Shown here: positions 1 to 9,319 of the stretch, one piece after another | Layout of the letters: every line of letters starts with the position of its first letter | Position numbering within the stretch: the first letter of the stretch is position 1 | NCBI GenBank assembly: GCA_023213315.1 | Contig: JAKCPI010031741.1 | Span: 1 to 64,000, forward strand | From: Euborellia annulipes | Lineage: Eukaryota; Arthropoda; Insecta; Dermaptera; Anisolabididae | Direction: 5' to 3' | Length of the DNA: 64,000 nt | Notes under the pieces: model-generated | What the model was told of the DNA's origin: nothing | The model's database searches: none | Seen by the model: the letters and a program-made list of their open reading frames with translations, nothing else | Translations under genes and position numbers: made by a program

Positions 1-7
1 AAAAAAA

Positions 8-829
8 TCTGGTGTGACTGGCGCACAGCACACAACTTTCTCTTACCTTCGGTAATCGAAAGTTGTGTACTGTGCTGTCACACCAGATTTTTTGTGTCGG
101 CATGTATTTAGTTCCCGGCAGTAGGGAATATTTGAATTCAGATGTAAAATTTATGCCGGGGGGCCTGCCAACGGAGTAGAGCAACAGTCACCACAATCGT
201 TGCTGTTAAGCAATGCCAAGCACGGCGAAATCTGGGATTGGTGACCCCCTGAAATCAGCGTGTAGAACGTGTAATATAATATATATGTAAAATTAAAACC
301 CTAATGGCCTCTGCAGCCGAAAAGGGGAATAAAAAAAAAAAAAAAAAAATGTAAAATTTATAAGTATGGGAAAATATTTATATTTTGTTACCATGGCAAC
401 CATTTCTCCTATCTTTCCTATGAAGCACAAGAGTAAAGTGTGCTTCAAACAATTTTGAGGGCAAAACGAGAATATACATTTGAAAGAGCATCTAAAAAAT
501 AATTGATTTTTGAATTTTAATCAAAATCGTTAGAGCGAATTTTGAGAAAATCGAAAAAAACTGAAAAAGTAGATCAGTAAAGTACTAGTAGGACTTAAAT
601 ATAAAATTTCAGCCTCATAGCTCAATTCCTTCATGCTTAAAATTTGACACACACAGACACACAGACACACACACAGACAGACAGACCATGTCGCGAAAAC
701 CACTTTTTTGGACTCAGGGGACCTCAAAACGTGAAGATCCATCAAAATCTCGACATCGAATTTTTGACATGAATCCAATACTTTCTCTCTATATATATAT
801 ATTACATATATACATAGGTAAGAGAAAGT
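8..829 (+). mobile_element. TCTGG foldback element, copy 1 (split by a 5S-derived SINE)
   Basis: The 5' hairpin has arms TCTGGTGTGAC and GTCACACCAGA, with inner palindrome ACACAACTTTC/GAAAGTTGTGT around TTACCTTCGGTAA. A non-coding body follows, then a CA-rich microsatellite (about 647-685), the block GGATTCAGGGGACCTCAAAA (here with ACTCAGG), and the 3' hairpin ending AGAGAAAGT. No coding capacity is seen: short ORFs lie on both strands and recur in every copy. A SINE interrupts it at 155-348. The flanks are A-rich. The class is unknown to me; a non-autonomous DNA foldback element is my best inference. Confidence 0.85.
155..348 (+). mobile_element. 5S rRNA-derived SINE (SINE3-like) with target-site duplication
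   Basis: The head resembles the 3' half of 5S rRNA: GTTAAGCAATGCCAAGCACG at 205-224 and GGGATTGGTGACCCCCTGA at about 234-252 correspond to the 5S box A/intermediate element and box C, the internal pol III promoter. The tail has AATGGCCTCTGCAGCCGAAA then poly(A). It is flanked by a 13-bp target-site duplication ATGTAAAATTTAT (142-154 and 349-361), as expected for LINE-mediated insertion. The insertion lies inside foldback copy 1. Confidence 0.88.
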
Positions 830-998
830 AAAAAATAAGTGTGGAAGCGAAGAAATTTTTTTCGGGGAGGTGTAATAAAATTAAGTTTGGAAACTGCTTG
901 TCTAATATTTGGACCCTGTTATGCAATGGTGGGTCAAGCGTCAAAAAATTAAAAATTGAGTTAAGCACGGAATTTCAAATGCTATAATAGTATTTTTT
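830..998. other. AT-rich spacer
   Basis: Unique-looking AT-rich DNA between two convergent foldback copies. No feature is recognised. Confidence 0.5.
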
Positions 999-1945
999 GC
1001 TTTCTCTTACCTATGTATATATGTAATATATATAGAGAGAGAAAGTATTGGTTTCATGTCAAAAATTCGATGTCGAGATTTTTATGGATCTTCACGTTTT
1101 GAGGTCCCCTGAATCCAAAAAAGTGGTTTTCGCGACATGGTCTGTCTGTGTGTGGGTGGGTGGGTGGGTGTGTGTGTCTGTGTTCAATTTTAAGCATGCA
1201 GGAATTGAGCTACGAGGTTGAAATTTTATATATAAGTTAAACACATCCCGGAAGCGTGAAAATAAGCTTTTAAACAAAATCGGCCAAAGAATACTAGAAC
1301 TTTACTGATGTACTTTTTCAGTTTTTTTCGATTTTCTCAAAATTCGCTATAACGATTTTGATTAAAATTCAAAAATCAATTATTTTTTTGATGCTCTTTC
1401 AAATGTGTATTCTCATTTTGCCCTCAAAATTGTTTGAAGCACACTTTACTCTTGTACTTCATAGAAAAGATAGGAGAAATGGTTGCCATGGTAACAAAAT
1501 ATAAATATTTTCGCATGTTTATAAATTTTACATCGCCCCCGGGTGTGGCATAGTAGGTAGCGTGCCTACCTCCTATGCCAAACGTCGCGGGTTCGGACCC
1601 AGGCAGTCCGATGATTTTATTTAGGCCATTTGGATACCAGATGGCTTAAATAGAAATGCCTGAACCCCCAATAGATAATATATATTACAACGGTTATCGT
1701 CAAAGTCTTAAACGGCCCAAGTTGCCGAAAAGACTGAATGTGTGTGTGAGTGTGAGTGTGAATGAGAAAAAAGTGTGAATGTTTAAAAAAAAAAAAAAAA
1801 AAAAAAATTTACATCTTGAATTTTAATATATCGGAGGAAACTAAATATATGTCGACACAAAAAATCTGGTGTGACAAGCACAGAACACAACTTTCGTTTA
1901 CCGAAGGTAAGAGAAAGTTGTGTGCTGTGCGCCAGTCACACCAGA
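999..1945 (-). mobile_element. TCTGG foldback element, copy 2 (minus strand, split by a tRNA-SINE)
   Basis: Reverse-complement copy: 3' hairpin at 999-1048, GT/GGGT microsatellite at about 1142-1180, body to 1534, SINE 1535-1804, then the remaining body and the 5' hairpin at 1865-1945. The SINE lies at the same element position as the 5S SINE in copy 1. Confidence 0.85.
1535..1804 (+). mobile_element. tRNA-derived SINE family A, full length
   Basis: The tRNA-like head carries a box-A-like stretch near 1546-1566 and box B GGGTTCGGACCC at 1589-1600. The body has a repeated GATTTTATTTAGGCCATTTG type segment. The tail is CCTGAACCCC, TAAACGGCCCAAGTTGCCGA, a GTGTGAGTGTGAATGAG segment and poly(A). 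A target-site duplication of AAATTTTACATC / AAATTTACATC flanks it (1523-1534 and 1805-1815). Other copies: 63524-63795 (full), 17513-17698 (head deleted), 8750-8903 (minus, partial), 40629-40673 (tail only). Confidence 0.88.
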
Positions 1946-2044
1946 TTTTTATAAAATATGTCCTAAAAAAATTTATATTTAATGTTACTTGCAAAATTGA
2001 CAAAAAAAATTATATATAAGGCTTAATCCAATGAAAAAGAAAAA

Positions 2045-2743
2045 TCTGGTGTGACTGGCGCACAGCACACAACTTTCTCTTACCTTCGGTAATCGAAAGT
2101 TGTGTTCTGTGCTTGTCACACCAGATTTTTTGTGTCGACATATATTTAGTTCCCGACAGTACGGAACATTTGAATTCAGATGTAAAATTTATATGGGGAA
2201 ATATTTATATTTTGTTACCATGGCCACCATTTCTCCTATCCTTCCCTATGAAATACAAGAGTAAAGTGGTCTTCAGAAGATTTCAATCGCAAAATGAGAA
2301 TATACATTTTAAAGAGCATCTAAAAAATAATTGATTTTTGAATTTAAAAAAAAATCGTTGGAGCAAATTTTGAGAAAATCGAAAAAAACTGAAAAAGTAC
2401 ATCAGTAAAGTACTAGTACTCTTTGGCCGATTTTGATTAAAAGCTTATTTTTCCGGTCCAGGAGGGTGTTTAACTTAAATATAAAATTTCAGCCTCATAG
2501 CTCAATTCCTTCATGCTTAAAATTGAACACAGACACACCCACACACACACCCACCCACACACACACCCACCCACACACACACCCACACACACACAGACAG
2601 ACCATGTCGCGAAAACCACTTTTTTGGATTCAGGGGACCTCAAAACGTGAAGATCCATCAAAATCTCGACATCGAATTTTTGACATGAATCCAATACTTT
2701 CTCTCTATATATATATTACATATATACATAGGTAAGAGAAAGT
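2045..2743 (+). mobile_element. TCTGG foldback element, copy 3 (uninterrupted reference copy)
   Basis: A complete 699-bp copy. The 5' hairpin is 2045-2125 and the 3' hairpin 2696-2743. The internal CA/CCCA microsatellite is at about 2526-2597. It belongs to the subfamily with TTCCTTCATGCTTAAAATTG before the microsatellite. Both ends abut A-runs. Confidence 0.9.
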
Positions 2744-2885
2744 AAAAACTAATGTTAATTTTCTCAAATCTCGGTAGCTAGCGCTTGACACACTAATGCG
2801 TAACAGGGTCCATATATTCAAAATCTATAATTATATGGTAGTGCCAGTATTTAACTAAATGAAGATTATTAAATTTTTTAATATA
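2744..2885. other. AT-rich spacer
   Basis: No feature recognised. Confidence 0.4.
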
Positions 2886-3057
2886 TTTGCCATGGTAACA
2901 AAATATAAATATTTTTCTATGTTTATAAATTTTATATCACGAATTTAAATATTGATAAATATTTATTGTAAAAAAAAACTCAGGTGTGCCAAGCACAAAC
3001 ATAATTTCCAACCGAAGGTAAGAGAGATTTGAGTGCTGTGCGGCTAGTCACACCAGA
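2886..3057 (-). mobile_element. TCTGG foldback element fragment, 5' end only
   Basis: The segment reads TTGCCATGGTAACAAAATAT into a degraded 5' hairpin ending GTCACACCAGA at 3057. The body upstream is missing and the hairpin arm has several substitutions, so this is an old truncated copy. Confidence 0.75.
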
Positions 3058-3206
3058 TTTTTTAATAATAAATAAATATTCAAATTAAATAATCTTCAGT
3101 TAGTTAAATTGAGTTTCATTAAAGATTTTAAATAATATTAGACAAGCGGTTTCCAACCTTTATTTACCTTCCGGAAATAGGAAAGAAGAGATTAGTTCCT
3201 TTGTTT

Positions 3207-3331
3207 ATATCTTGAATTCTAATATATCGACAGAAAAAAAATATATGTGGGCACAAAAAATCTGGTGTGACACAACTTTTTATCACCGAGTGGAAGCGAA
3301 AGCTGTGTGCTGTGCAACAAATCACACCAGA
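3207..3331 (-). mobile_element. TCTGG foldback element fragment, degraded 5' hairpin
   Basis: Contains AAAAAATCTGGTGTGACACA and ends ATCACACCAGA. The inner hairpin is partly deleted and diverged. The upstream part (TCTTGAATTCTAATATATCG) matches the region next to the hairpin in other copies. Confidence 0.7.
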
Positions 3332-3401
3332 ATAAATGTATGTGTTTGTGTAAAAGATAGGAAAAAAAGAACATCCATAAGAATCTTTCAAAAATAAAAA
3401 A

Positions 3402-3636
3402 TCTGGTGAGAATGGTCGCACAGCCCCCCTAAGGGGGTGCCTAACTTAGATAGAATATTTCAATCTCTTAGCTCTTATCGTTGTTGAGATTTTTTCACAC
3501 AGACAGACCAATTTGCGGGACCCTCTTTTTTGGACTCAGGGGACGTTAAAGCGTGTATAATCATTAAAATCTCGACATCGAATTTTTAACAAGATCGCCA
3601 AACTGTATTTATTTCATATATAGGTTAAGAGAAAAT
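3402..3636 (+). mobile_element. TCTGG foldback element, internally deleted and diverged
   Basis: Starts TCTGGTGAGAATGGTCGCAC, jumps to the region GTGCCTAACTTAGATAG, then CACACAGACAGACCA, a diverged GGACTCAGGGGACGTTAAAG block, and ends with a weak 3' hairpin GGTTAAGAGAAAAT. Most of the body is missing. Confidence 0.7.
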
Positions 3637-3835
3637 AAAACGACTGCTAAAAGAAATTTTCAAACAAAATAATTTACTTATATTAGGTTTCAAATCGAAA
3701 AAAAGCCAAAAATAAAAATTTTAATTTCCATATGTATTTATTTATGTAGGCCTACAAGCTTTTCTACCATGTTTGAGTGTCTGTGTTTGTGTGTGTGCAG
3801 TGGCGGTCCCAGGATTTTGTCAAGGGGGGGGGGGC

Positions 3836-3861
<26 letters not shown>

Positions 3862-3868
<7 letters not shown>

Positions 3869-3945
3869 GTTATTCATTTAAGCTTTTTCGGCAGCGAAGG
3901 CTATTTAGACCTATTCTATACATTTATTTCACCTGGATTGGTAGC
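3862..3945 (-). mobile_element. SINE family B tail (minus strand)
   Basis: On the minus strand it reads GGTCTAAATAGCCTTCGCTG then CCGAAAAAGCTTAAATGAAT and an A run. This matches the family B tail (TAAATGGCCTTAAATGCCGA at 14159). Confidence 0.6.
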
Positions 3946-4384
3946 CAATGGCCTAAAATTTATGATGTAGGGAAGGTGAAGAATAGGATGGCGCAAAAAA
4001 CCGACTAATTTTTTTTTTTTCAATCTCGTATGACAATATTTTAGTATATCATGTTTTAAGAGACCTCTCCAAAGATGAGCTCAAAAAAATTTTTTAAGAG
4101 TCGATCAAAATTTTAAAATAATTCCAAATTCGTCAAAAATCGATTTTTTTTTCTTTTTTTAATTTGTTTCTCGTTATGGTCGAATTTTATAGTCGAAAAA
4201 AAATAAGTTTCTCAAATTTTCAACTTAAAATATTAATTTTTAAAGGTCCCTCAAATTTTTTTTTAGCTCGTCATAAAGGCGACATTATATATTTTACCTT
4301 TGCAGTCGTATGTCGCCATTTAGGAGATTTTTTGTAGTCAAATTAAAGCCAAATAATATCATAATATTCATTAAAAACTGTCTG

Positions 4385-4435
4385 GGATCCGAACCCGCGA
4401 CCCTTGGAATACAAGTCTAACACTCTAGGGGGTAT
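4385..4435 (-). mobile_element. tRNA-like segment (SINE head relic)
   Basis: On the minus strand the segment contains GGGTCGCGGGTTCGGATCCC, a good pol III box B, with TTAGACTTGTATTCCAAG before it, like an anticodon loop. No complete cloverleaf is evident, so I call it a SINE head relic rather than a tRNA gene. Confidence 0.5.
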
Positions 4436-4606
4436 GGAAAATTTTTTGAAAATTAGGCATTGAAATTGACGTTTTTAGCTATCCTGAGACGTGAAAAATT
4501 TATAATTTTTTTGTTTAGTTTTAAAATATTAAATAAAACTTTTGAATTTTTGTTGTCCAATGGGGGGGGGGCGGGGCCCTCTGGCGCCCCCCTGGGACCG
4601 CTAGTG

Positions 4607-5189
4607 TGTGTGTGTGTAGATTTGGTAATCACTAAAAATAATAATTAAAAATAAAATATTAAATGTTTTAATGAAAAAAGCAAATGGATTTAAAATAAAA
4701 TAATTGAAAAAAAAAAATTAAAGATGAATTAATATATAATTTAAGGGAGTGCATTGAACGAAGTGGGGCGATTTATATCAAAAACTATTCATTAACAAAC
4801 CAAAATAAATAAAAAATAAAATACACTAAACGAATGTTGGACCGATAAGCTTAGAGGCTCGACTTGTACTTCCCTAGAGCAGGCCTAAGTCTCTCTGCTC
4901 AACTTAACTTAAAGAGTAAAAATTATTCCCATTTATATTTCACAGAGATATTTTTAATTGAAATCCTAAATTAGTAAGAATTTTGTCCTTCCTCGACGGT
5001 GACATGTTTGCCGAAGGTGAGCAAGGGACACTGGCTAGGCCCAAAGCCCGCTGAAGGCGGGTATTGCAGCTAGTTTCATATAAAATATTTCACTTTTTAA
5101 TGTCACATAAAAAGATGAACTCCAGGCTTTGAAAATTACTGATTTTAATTTGAAATTAAACAGTGAAATAGAATTTATTTTTTCAATTA
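4607..5189. other. Unclassified AT-rich stretch with a GC-rich remnant
   Basis: Mostly AT-rich with no ORF. At 5008-5070 there is a GC-rich patch (CCGAAGGTGAGCAAGGGACA and CCCGCTGAAGGCGGG) whose hairpin character resembles the hairpin cluster at 8337-8455, so it may be a remnant of the same repeat. Confidence 0.35.
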
Positions 5190-5480
5190 AAAAAAAATAT
5201 TTAATTACTAATTATCATAGAAAAGTTAGAGTTTTGCATGGGGTGGAGAGATAAAGAGAGAACGGACTTATTTGATTAAAGAAAAACATGTTAATAATAA
5301 TGATTAATAAAAAATATTTGTTTTTAATTTTGATATATTAAGTAAAATGGTATTTTAGTTTATTAGAAGAGGGTGATTTACACCCTCTCACTCCCTGGGT
5401 GTCATACTTTATCAGAATGTTATAATTACAAATTAGATAATATTATGAGTATATTAAAAAGAGAAAAAAAGTGAAAATAT
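5190..5480. repeat. Direct duplication, copy 1
   Basis: About 290 bp repeated at 6003-6345 with small indels. Shared landmarks are ATTTAATTACTAATTAT, GAACGGACTT, TTTAGTTTATTAGAAG, TGATTTACACC(C)CCTCACTC and TGGGTGTCATACTTTATCAG. A shorter third match lies at about 5820-5930 (GATTACACCCTCTCTCATCC). No coding potential is seen. Confidence 0.8.
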
Positions 5481-5713
5481 ACTATATATGTAATATTGCG
5501 ATCATGTCAAAAATTCGACGTCGAGGATATATACTCGTTTTGAGGGTCCCTAATTCCAAAAAAAAAGTGGGTCCCTCAAAATGCTCAGTAGGGATGTTTG
5601 TTTGTTCAAATCTATTTCGACACAAAAAAAAATCTGGCAAACAAATACAGAATGCAACTTTAAATTAGCGAAAGTAAGAGAAAGTTGTGTACTGTGCAAT
5701 CACTCACACCAGA
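5480..5713 (-). mobile_element. TCTGG foldback element, degraded and internally deleted
   Basis: Contains ATCATGTCAAAAATTCGACG, a diverged CGTTTTGAGGGTCCCTAATT block and the 5' hairpin beginning AATCTGGCAAACAAATACAG and ending CACACCAGA at 5713. It is directly followed by a TIR-like end TCTGGATCCGCCCTTG (5740-5755), the same combination seen at 11143-11407. Confidence 0.65.
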
Positions 5714-6002
5714 TTACCTTTCTCCCTCACTGAAACTCCTCTGGATCCGCCCTTGTTAAGGGGAGGGAGAGAGAACATACCCCGATTGATTGGAGGAAAG
5801 AATTTTATAAAAAATATAATTTTTATTTTGAAATTTTATTTATAATAGTAATTTGGAGTAATAGAAGGGGTGGATTACACCCTCTCTCATCCTACTTTAT
5901 TAAATACCTTAATAATTAGATGATCAAACGGGGAGTCGTGAATTTGGGGGGTGAACGAACGTCGTTTTTGCACAAATAACAAAGAAATAGACGAAATTTA
6001 AG

Positions 6003-6345
6003 AATTTAATTTTTCAATTAAAAAAAAAAAAATATTTAATTACTAATTATAATAAAAAAGTTTTTGTTAAGAAAGTCATGGGGTGGGGGAGGAGAGAGAA
6101 AAAGAGAACGGACTTCATATGATTAAAGAAAAAATGTTAATAATAGTGAATTAATTAATAAGTTTTGTTTTTAAATTTTATCTATTAAAACAAATAGTAT
6201 TTTAGTTTATTAGAAGGGGGTGATTTACACCCCCTCACTCCCTGGGTGTCATACTTTATCAGAGTGTTATAATTATACCGGTAAATTGGATAAAATTATG
6301 AGTATATTAAAAAGAGAGAAAAAAAAAGTGAAAATATAAATAATT
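6003..6345. repeat. Direct duplication, copy 2
   Basis: Second copy of the block at 5190-5480, offset by roughly 820 bp. It has small insertions such as ACCGGT at about 6278. Confidence 0.8.
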
Positions 6346-6419
6346 ATAAAATGTTAGTTAATCCGTTATGCAAATGAGATAAGGAAATATTCAATACCTT
6401 AATGATAAGATGACCAAAC

Positions 6420-6660
6420 GAGCAGGTGGATGAACGTCTTAATTGCACAAATAACACAACACAACACAATATAAAATAAACTAAACACACGCGAGAGACG
6501 AACGGAGTGACTCACGACACGACTCGAATTCAACTAGAGACATGCAGGCAGGCAGCAGACAGAGAGAAACAGCATTGCTCTCAGAAGCGCCCAAGAAATA
6601 TTTTATCAAATAAATTCTCTTTTTATAAAAATACTTTTCATTTGAAAACAAACTAACGGG
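6420..6660. other. Purine/CA-rich spacer before the satellite
   Basis: Contains AACACAACACAACACAATAT, a locally GC-richer stretch (ACACGCGAGAGACGAACGGA), and a degenerate start of the satellite motif near 6655. No gene is recognised. Confidence 0.4.
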
Positions 6661-8336
6661 GATTTATTCTGTTGGGAATAAAATCGAAATCTCTTTATTA
6701 AATAACTATTAAAAGACTCACTTCTTTAATCCACCCCTAGAATCTACCCTCTGTAAAATAAAATACTTCTAAGCGTAATTTTTTGTATTTATTTATTTAT
6801 TAGGGATATATTCGAAGTGAAATAATTTTTAAAAGGCTTATTTAATTAATCCACCCCTAGAACCTACCCTCTGTAAAATAAAATACTTCTAAGCGTAATT
6901 TTTTGTATTTATTTATTTATTTGGGATATATTGGAAGTGAAATAATTTTTAAAAGGCTTATTTAATTAATCCACCCCTAGAACCTACCCTCTGTAAAATA
7001 AAATACTTCTAAGCGTAATTTTTTGTATTTATTTATTTATTAGGGATATATTGGAAGTGAAATAATTTTTAAAAGGCTTATTTAATTAATCCACCCCTAA
7101 AACTCACCCTCTATAAAATAAAATACTTCTAAGCGTAATTTTTTGTATTTATTTATTTATTAGGGATATATTCGAAGTGAAATAATTTTTAAAAGGCTTA
7201 TTTAATTAATCCACCCCTAGAACCTACCCTCTGTAAAATAAAATACTTCTAAGCGTAATTTTTTGTATTTATTTATTTATTAGGGATATATTCGAAGTGA
7301 AATAATTTTTAAAAGGCTTATTTAATTAATCCACCCCTAGAACCTACCCTCTGTAAAATAAAATACTTCTAAGCGTAATTTTTTGTATTTATTTATTTAT
7401 TAGGGATATATTCGAAGTGAAATAATTTTTAAAAGGCTTATTTAATTAATCCACCCTTAAAATCTACCCTCTATAAAATAAAATACTTCTAAGCGTAATT
7501 TTTTGTATTTATTTATTTATTAGGAATATATTGGAAGTGAAATAATTTTTAAAAGGCTTATTTAATTAATCCACCCCTAGAACCTACCCTCTTTAAAATA
7601 AAATACTTCTAAGCGTAATTTTTTGTATTTATTTATTTATTAGGGATATATTCGAAGTGAAATAATTTTTAAAAGGCTTATTTAATTAATCCACCCCGAA
7701 AACTCACCCTCTATAAAATAAAATACTTCTAAGCGTAATTTTTTGTATTTATTTATTTATTAGGGATATATTCGAAGTGAAATAATTTTTAAAAGGCTTA
7801 TTTAATTAATCCACCCTTAAAACCTACCCTCTATAAAATAAAATACTTCTAAGCGTAATTTTTTGTATTTATTTATTTATTAGGAATCTATTGGAAGTGA
7901 AATAATTTTTAAAAGGCTTATTTAATTAATCCACCCCTAGAACCTACCCTCTGTAAAATAAAATACTTCTAAGCGTAATTTTTTGTATTTATTTATTTAT
8001 TAGGGATATATTCGAAGTGAAATAATTTTTAAAAGGCTTATTTAATTAATCCACCCCTAGAACCTACCCTCTGTAAAATAAAATACTTCTAAGCGTAATT
8101 TTTTGTATTTATTTATTTATTAGGGATCTATTGGAAGTGAAATAATTTTTAAAAGGCTTATTTAATTAATCCACCCTTAAAACCTACCCTCTGTAAAATA
8201 AAATACTTCTAAGCGTAATTTTTTGTATTTATTTATTTATTAGGGATATATTCGAAGTGAAATAATTTTTAAAAGGCTTATTTAATTAATCCACCCTTAA
8301 AACCTACCCTATATAAAATAAAATACTTCTAAGCGT
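6661..8336 (+). repeat. 120-bp satellite array, about 14 units
   Basis: Near-identical units recur with an exact 120-bp period from 6721 to 8336, preceded by one degenerate unit. Each unit has TTTAATTAATCCACCC, CTACCCTCTGTAAAATAAAA, TACTTCTAAGCGTAATTTTT, GTATTTATTTATTTATTAGG and GAAGTGAAATAATTTTTAAA. Variants are shuffled among units: CCACCCCTAG versus CCACCCTTAA, AACCTACC versus AACTCACC, ATTCGAAG versus ATTGGAAG. The last unit is cut off after CTTCTAAGCG, where the GC-rich hairpin block begins. Confidence 0.95.
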
Positions 8337-8455
8337 TCGGCGAACCTTGCGCCTAGCCAGGGGGCTTCGCCCCCTCGACCCCGAGCTCGCCTTCGGCGAG
8401 CTCTTTTTGCTCGCCTTCGGCGAGCAATTGCCCGCCTTCGGCGGGCAAGTTTATA
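8337..8455. repeat. Cluster of GC-rich perfect hairpins
   Basis: Four successive palindromes sit in an otherwise AT-rich context: GGGGGCTTCGCCCCC (about 8360), GAGCTCGCCTTCGGCGAGCT (about 8382), GCTCGCCTTCGGCGAGC (about 8409) and GCCCGCCTTCGGCGGGC (about 8430). All have TTCG-type loops. A partial relative occurs at 20362-20377 (CCGCCTTCGGCGAGC). It abuts the end of the satellite array without spacing. Confidence 0.85.
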
Positions 8456-8589
8456 GCTTTCTACATGTTTCTTGCACGGCCATCGTTGAAACCCTGAATT
8501 TCCTGGAGCGTAAACCTTCTTTATTTGTGGCCAATCCTCGATGCCTCGTTTCTTCTTTAGTGCAAAAAGCAAATTGATATCTCAACCCG

Positions 8590-8715
8590 TTTAAAAGTCA
8601 TTATAAAATTTAAAAAAATATCCAAAATGAAAATTCAGTGCTCTTAAAATTAAAATTTCGAAAGATGCTTCCTAAATAACGCCAAGGCAATAAACGTAAT
8701 GTAGCTGTCAAAATA
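8590..8715 (+). repeat. Diverged member of the 10-11 kb interspersed repeat
   Basis: TTAAAATTTCGAAAGATGCT, TCCTAAATAACGCCAAGGCA and GTAATGTAGCTGTC align with the repeat at 10855-11017 (TTGGAATTTCGAAAAATGGC, TCTTAAATGACGCCTAGG, GTAATCTACATGCC). Confidence 0.6.
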
Positions 8716-8749
8716 CAAATTTTTAATTATTAATTATTATTAAATAAAA

Positions 8750-8903
8750 TTTTTTTTTTTTTTTTTTTTAACAGAAACTTTTTCCCATCCACACTCAAAT
8801 CCATATGCACACAGTCTGTTCGGCAACTTAGGCCATGTAAGGGTTTATACGATAACCGTTATGAATATATATTATTTGGGGTGCAGGCATTCTTATTTAA
8901 GCC
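8750..8903 (-). mobile_element. SINE family A, 3' part (minus strand)
   Basis: A T-run (poly(A) on the minus strand) is followed by complements of GACTGTGTG, CCTAAGTTGCCGAAC and the GCCTGCACCCCAAATAATAT segment. The tRNA-like head is missing. Confidence 0.8.
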
Positions 8904-9035
8904 AAAAAAAAAAAAAAATGTTGATATTTAGAAAAATTGAAGAATGCTAAATTTCGTAAAAATTGGAAGGGGGGGGGGAGGGCAGGGTGGTTAGGTTAAA
9001 ACAGATTTTTTGTCTCAGGATTTATTTTTTTTTTA
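8904..9035. other. AT/G-rich spacer
   Basis: Contains a G run near 8970 and nothing else recognisable. Confidence 0.3.
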
Positions 9036-9105
9036 ATTTAAATTAAGGCCTTTTTAGGCATCGAAGGCCATTAAGACCCCGTATCTATTTTCAGTTGGAT
9101 GGGTA
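9036..9105 (-). mobile_element. SINE family B tail (minus strand)
   Basis: The minus strand reads GGGGTCTTAATGGCCTTCGA then TGCCTAAAAAGGCCTTAA, matching the family B tail. Confidence 0.65.
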
Positions 9106-9319
9106 TATTGTTTGCATCGTTCATTAACATGGAGCCAAACAATAAGAATAAAGGGTCGGACTAAGCCGAGGGCACAACTTTGCCCACCCACTGTTCAAGA
9201 AAAAAATATTTGTCCCCCCCCTAGAGCACCCCCTGATGATCCGATGTTATACATATTATATATCATTTTACTCGGGAGGAAGTCTAGTTTCTGAATATAT
9301 AAAAAAAATTATAGGTTAT

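Larger units (their letters stand above)
3798..4606. mobile_element. hAT-like non-autonomous DNA transposon
   Basis: Terminal inverted repeats are CAGTGGCGGTCCCAGG at 3798-3813 and CCTGGGACCGCTAGTG at 4591-4606. Both ends are followed inwards by G-rich or C-rich runs. An 8-bp TGTGTGTG flanks each end, compatible with the hAT 8-bp duplication, although the surrounding TG repeat makes this ambiguous. The interior is AT-rich with long T runs and no transposase. It contains a minus-strand SINE tail and a minus-strand tRNA-like segment. Confidence 0.7.

Noticed and set aside
8..829. Helitron interpretation of the foldback element (starts with TC, 3' hairpin)
   Set aside because: The 3' end is AAAGT and not CTRR, insertions are not between A and T consistently, and no Helitron signature is seen.
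2045..2125. Extra-stable UUCG tetraloop in the 5' hairpin
   Set aside because: TTACCTTCGGTAA pairs better as a 5-bp stem with a 3-nt loop; a C(UUCG)G loop would leave the next pair mismatched.
530..2735. Open frames of 60-100 codons in the foldback copies (with strings such as SRHRIFDMNPILSL or MDSCQKFDVEILMD)
   Set aside because: They occur in every copy on both strands, include the simple repeat translated as HTHTHP or VCVCVC, and have no consistent start or conserved protein pattern. They are by-products of the repeat sequence.
6661..8336. CRISPR-like array
   Set aside because: The repeats are 120 bp, contiguous and without unique spacers, in a eukaryotic context; this is a satellite.
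8309..8577. Arg/Ala-rich ORFs across the GC hairpins
   Set aside because: They only translate the palindromes, on both strands, and begin in satellite sequence.
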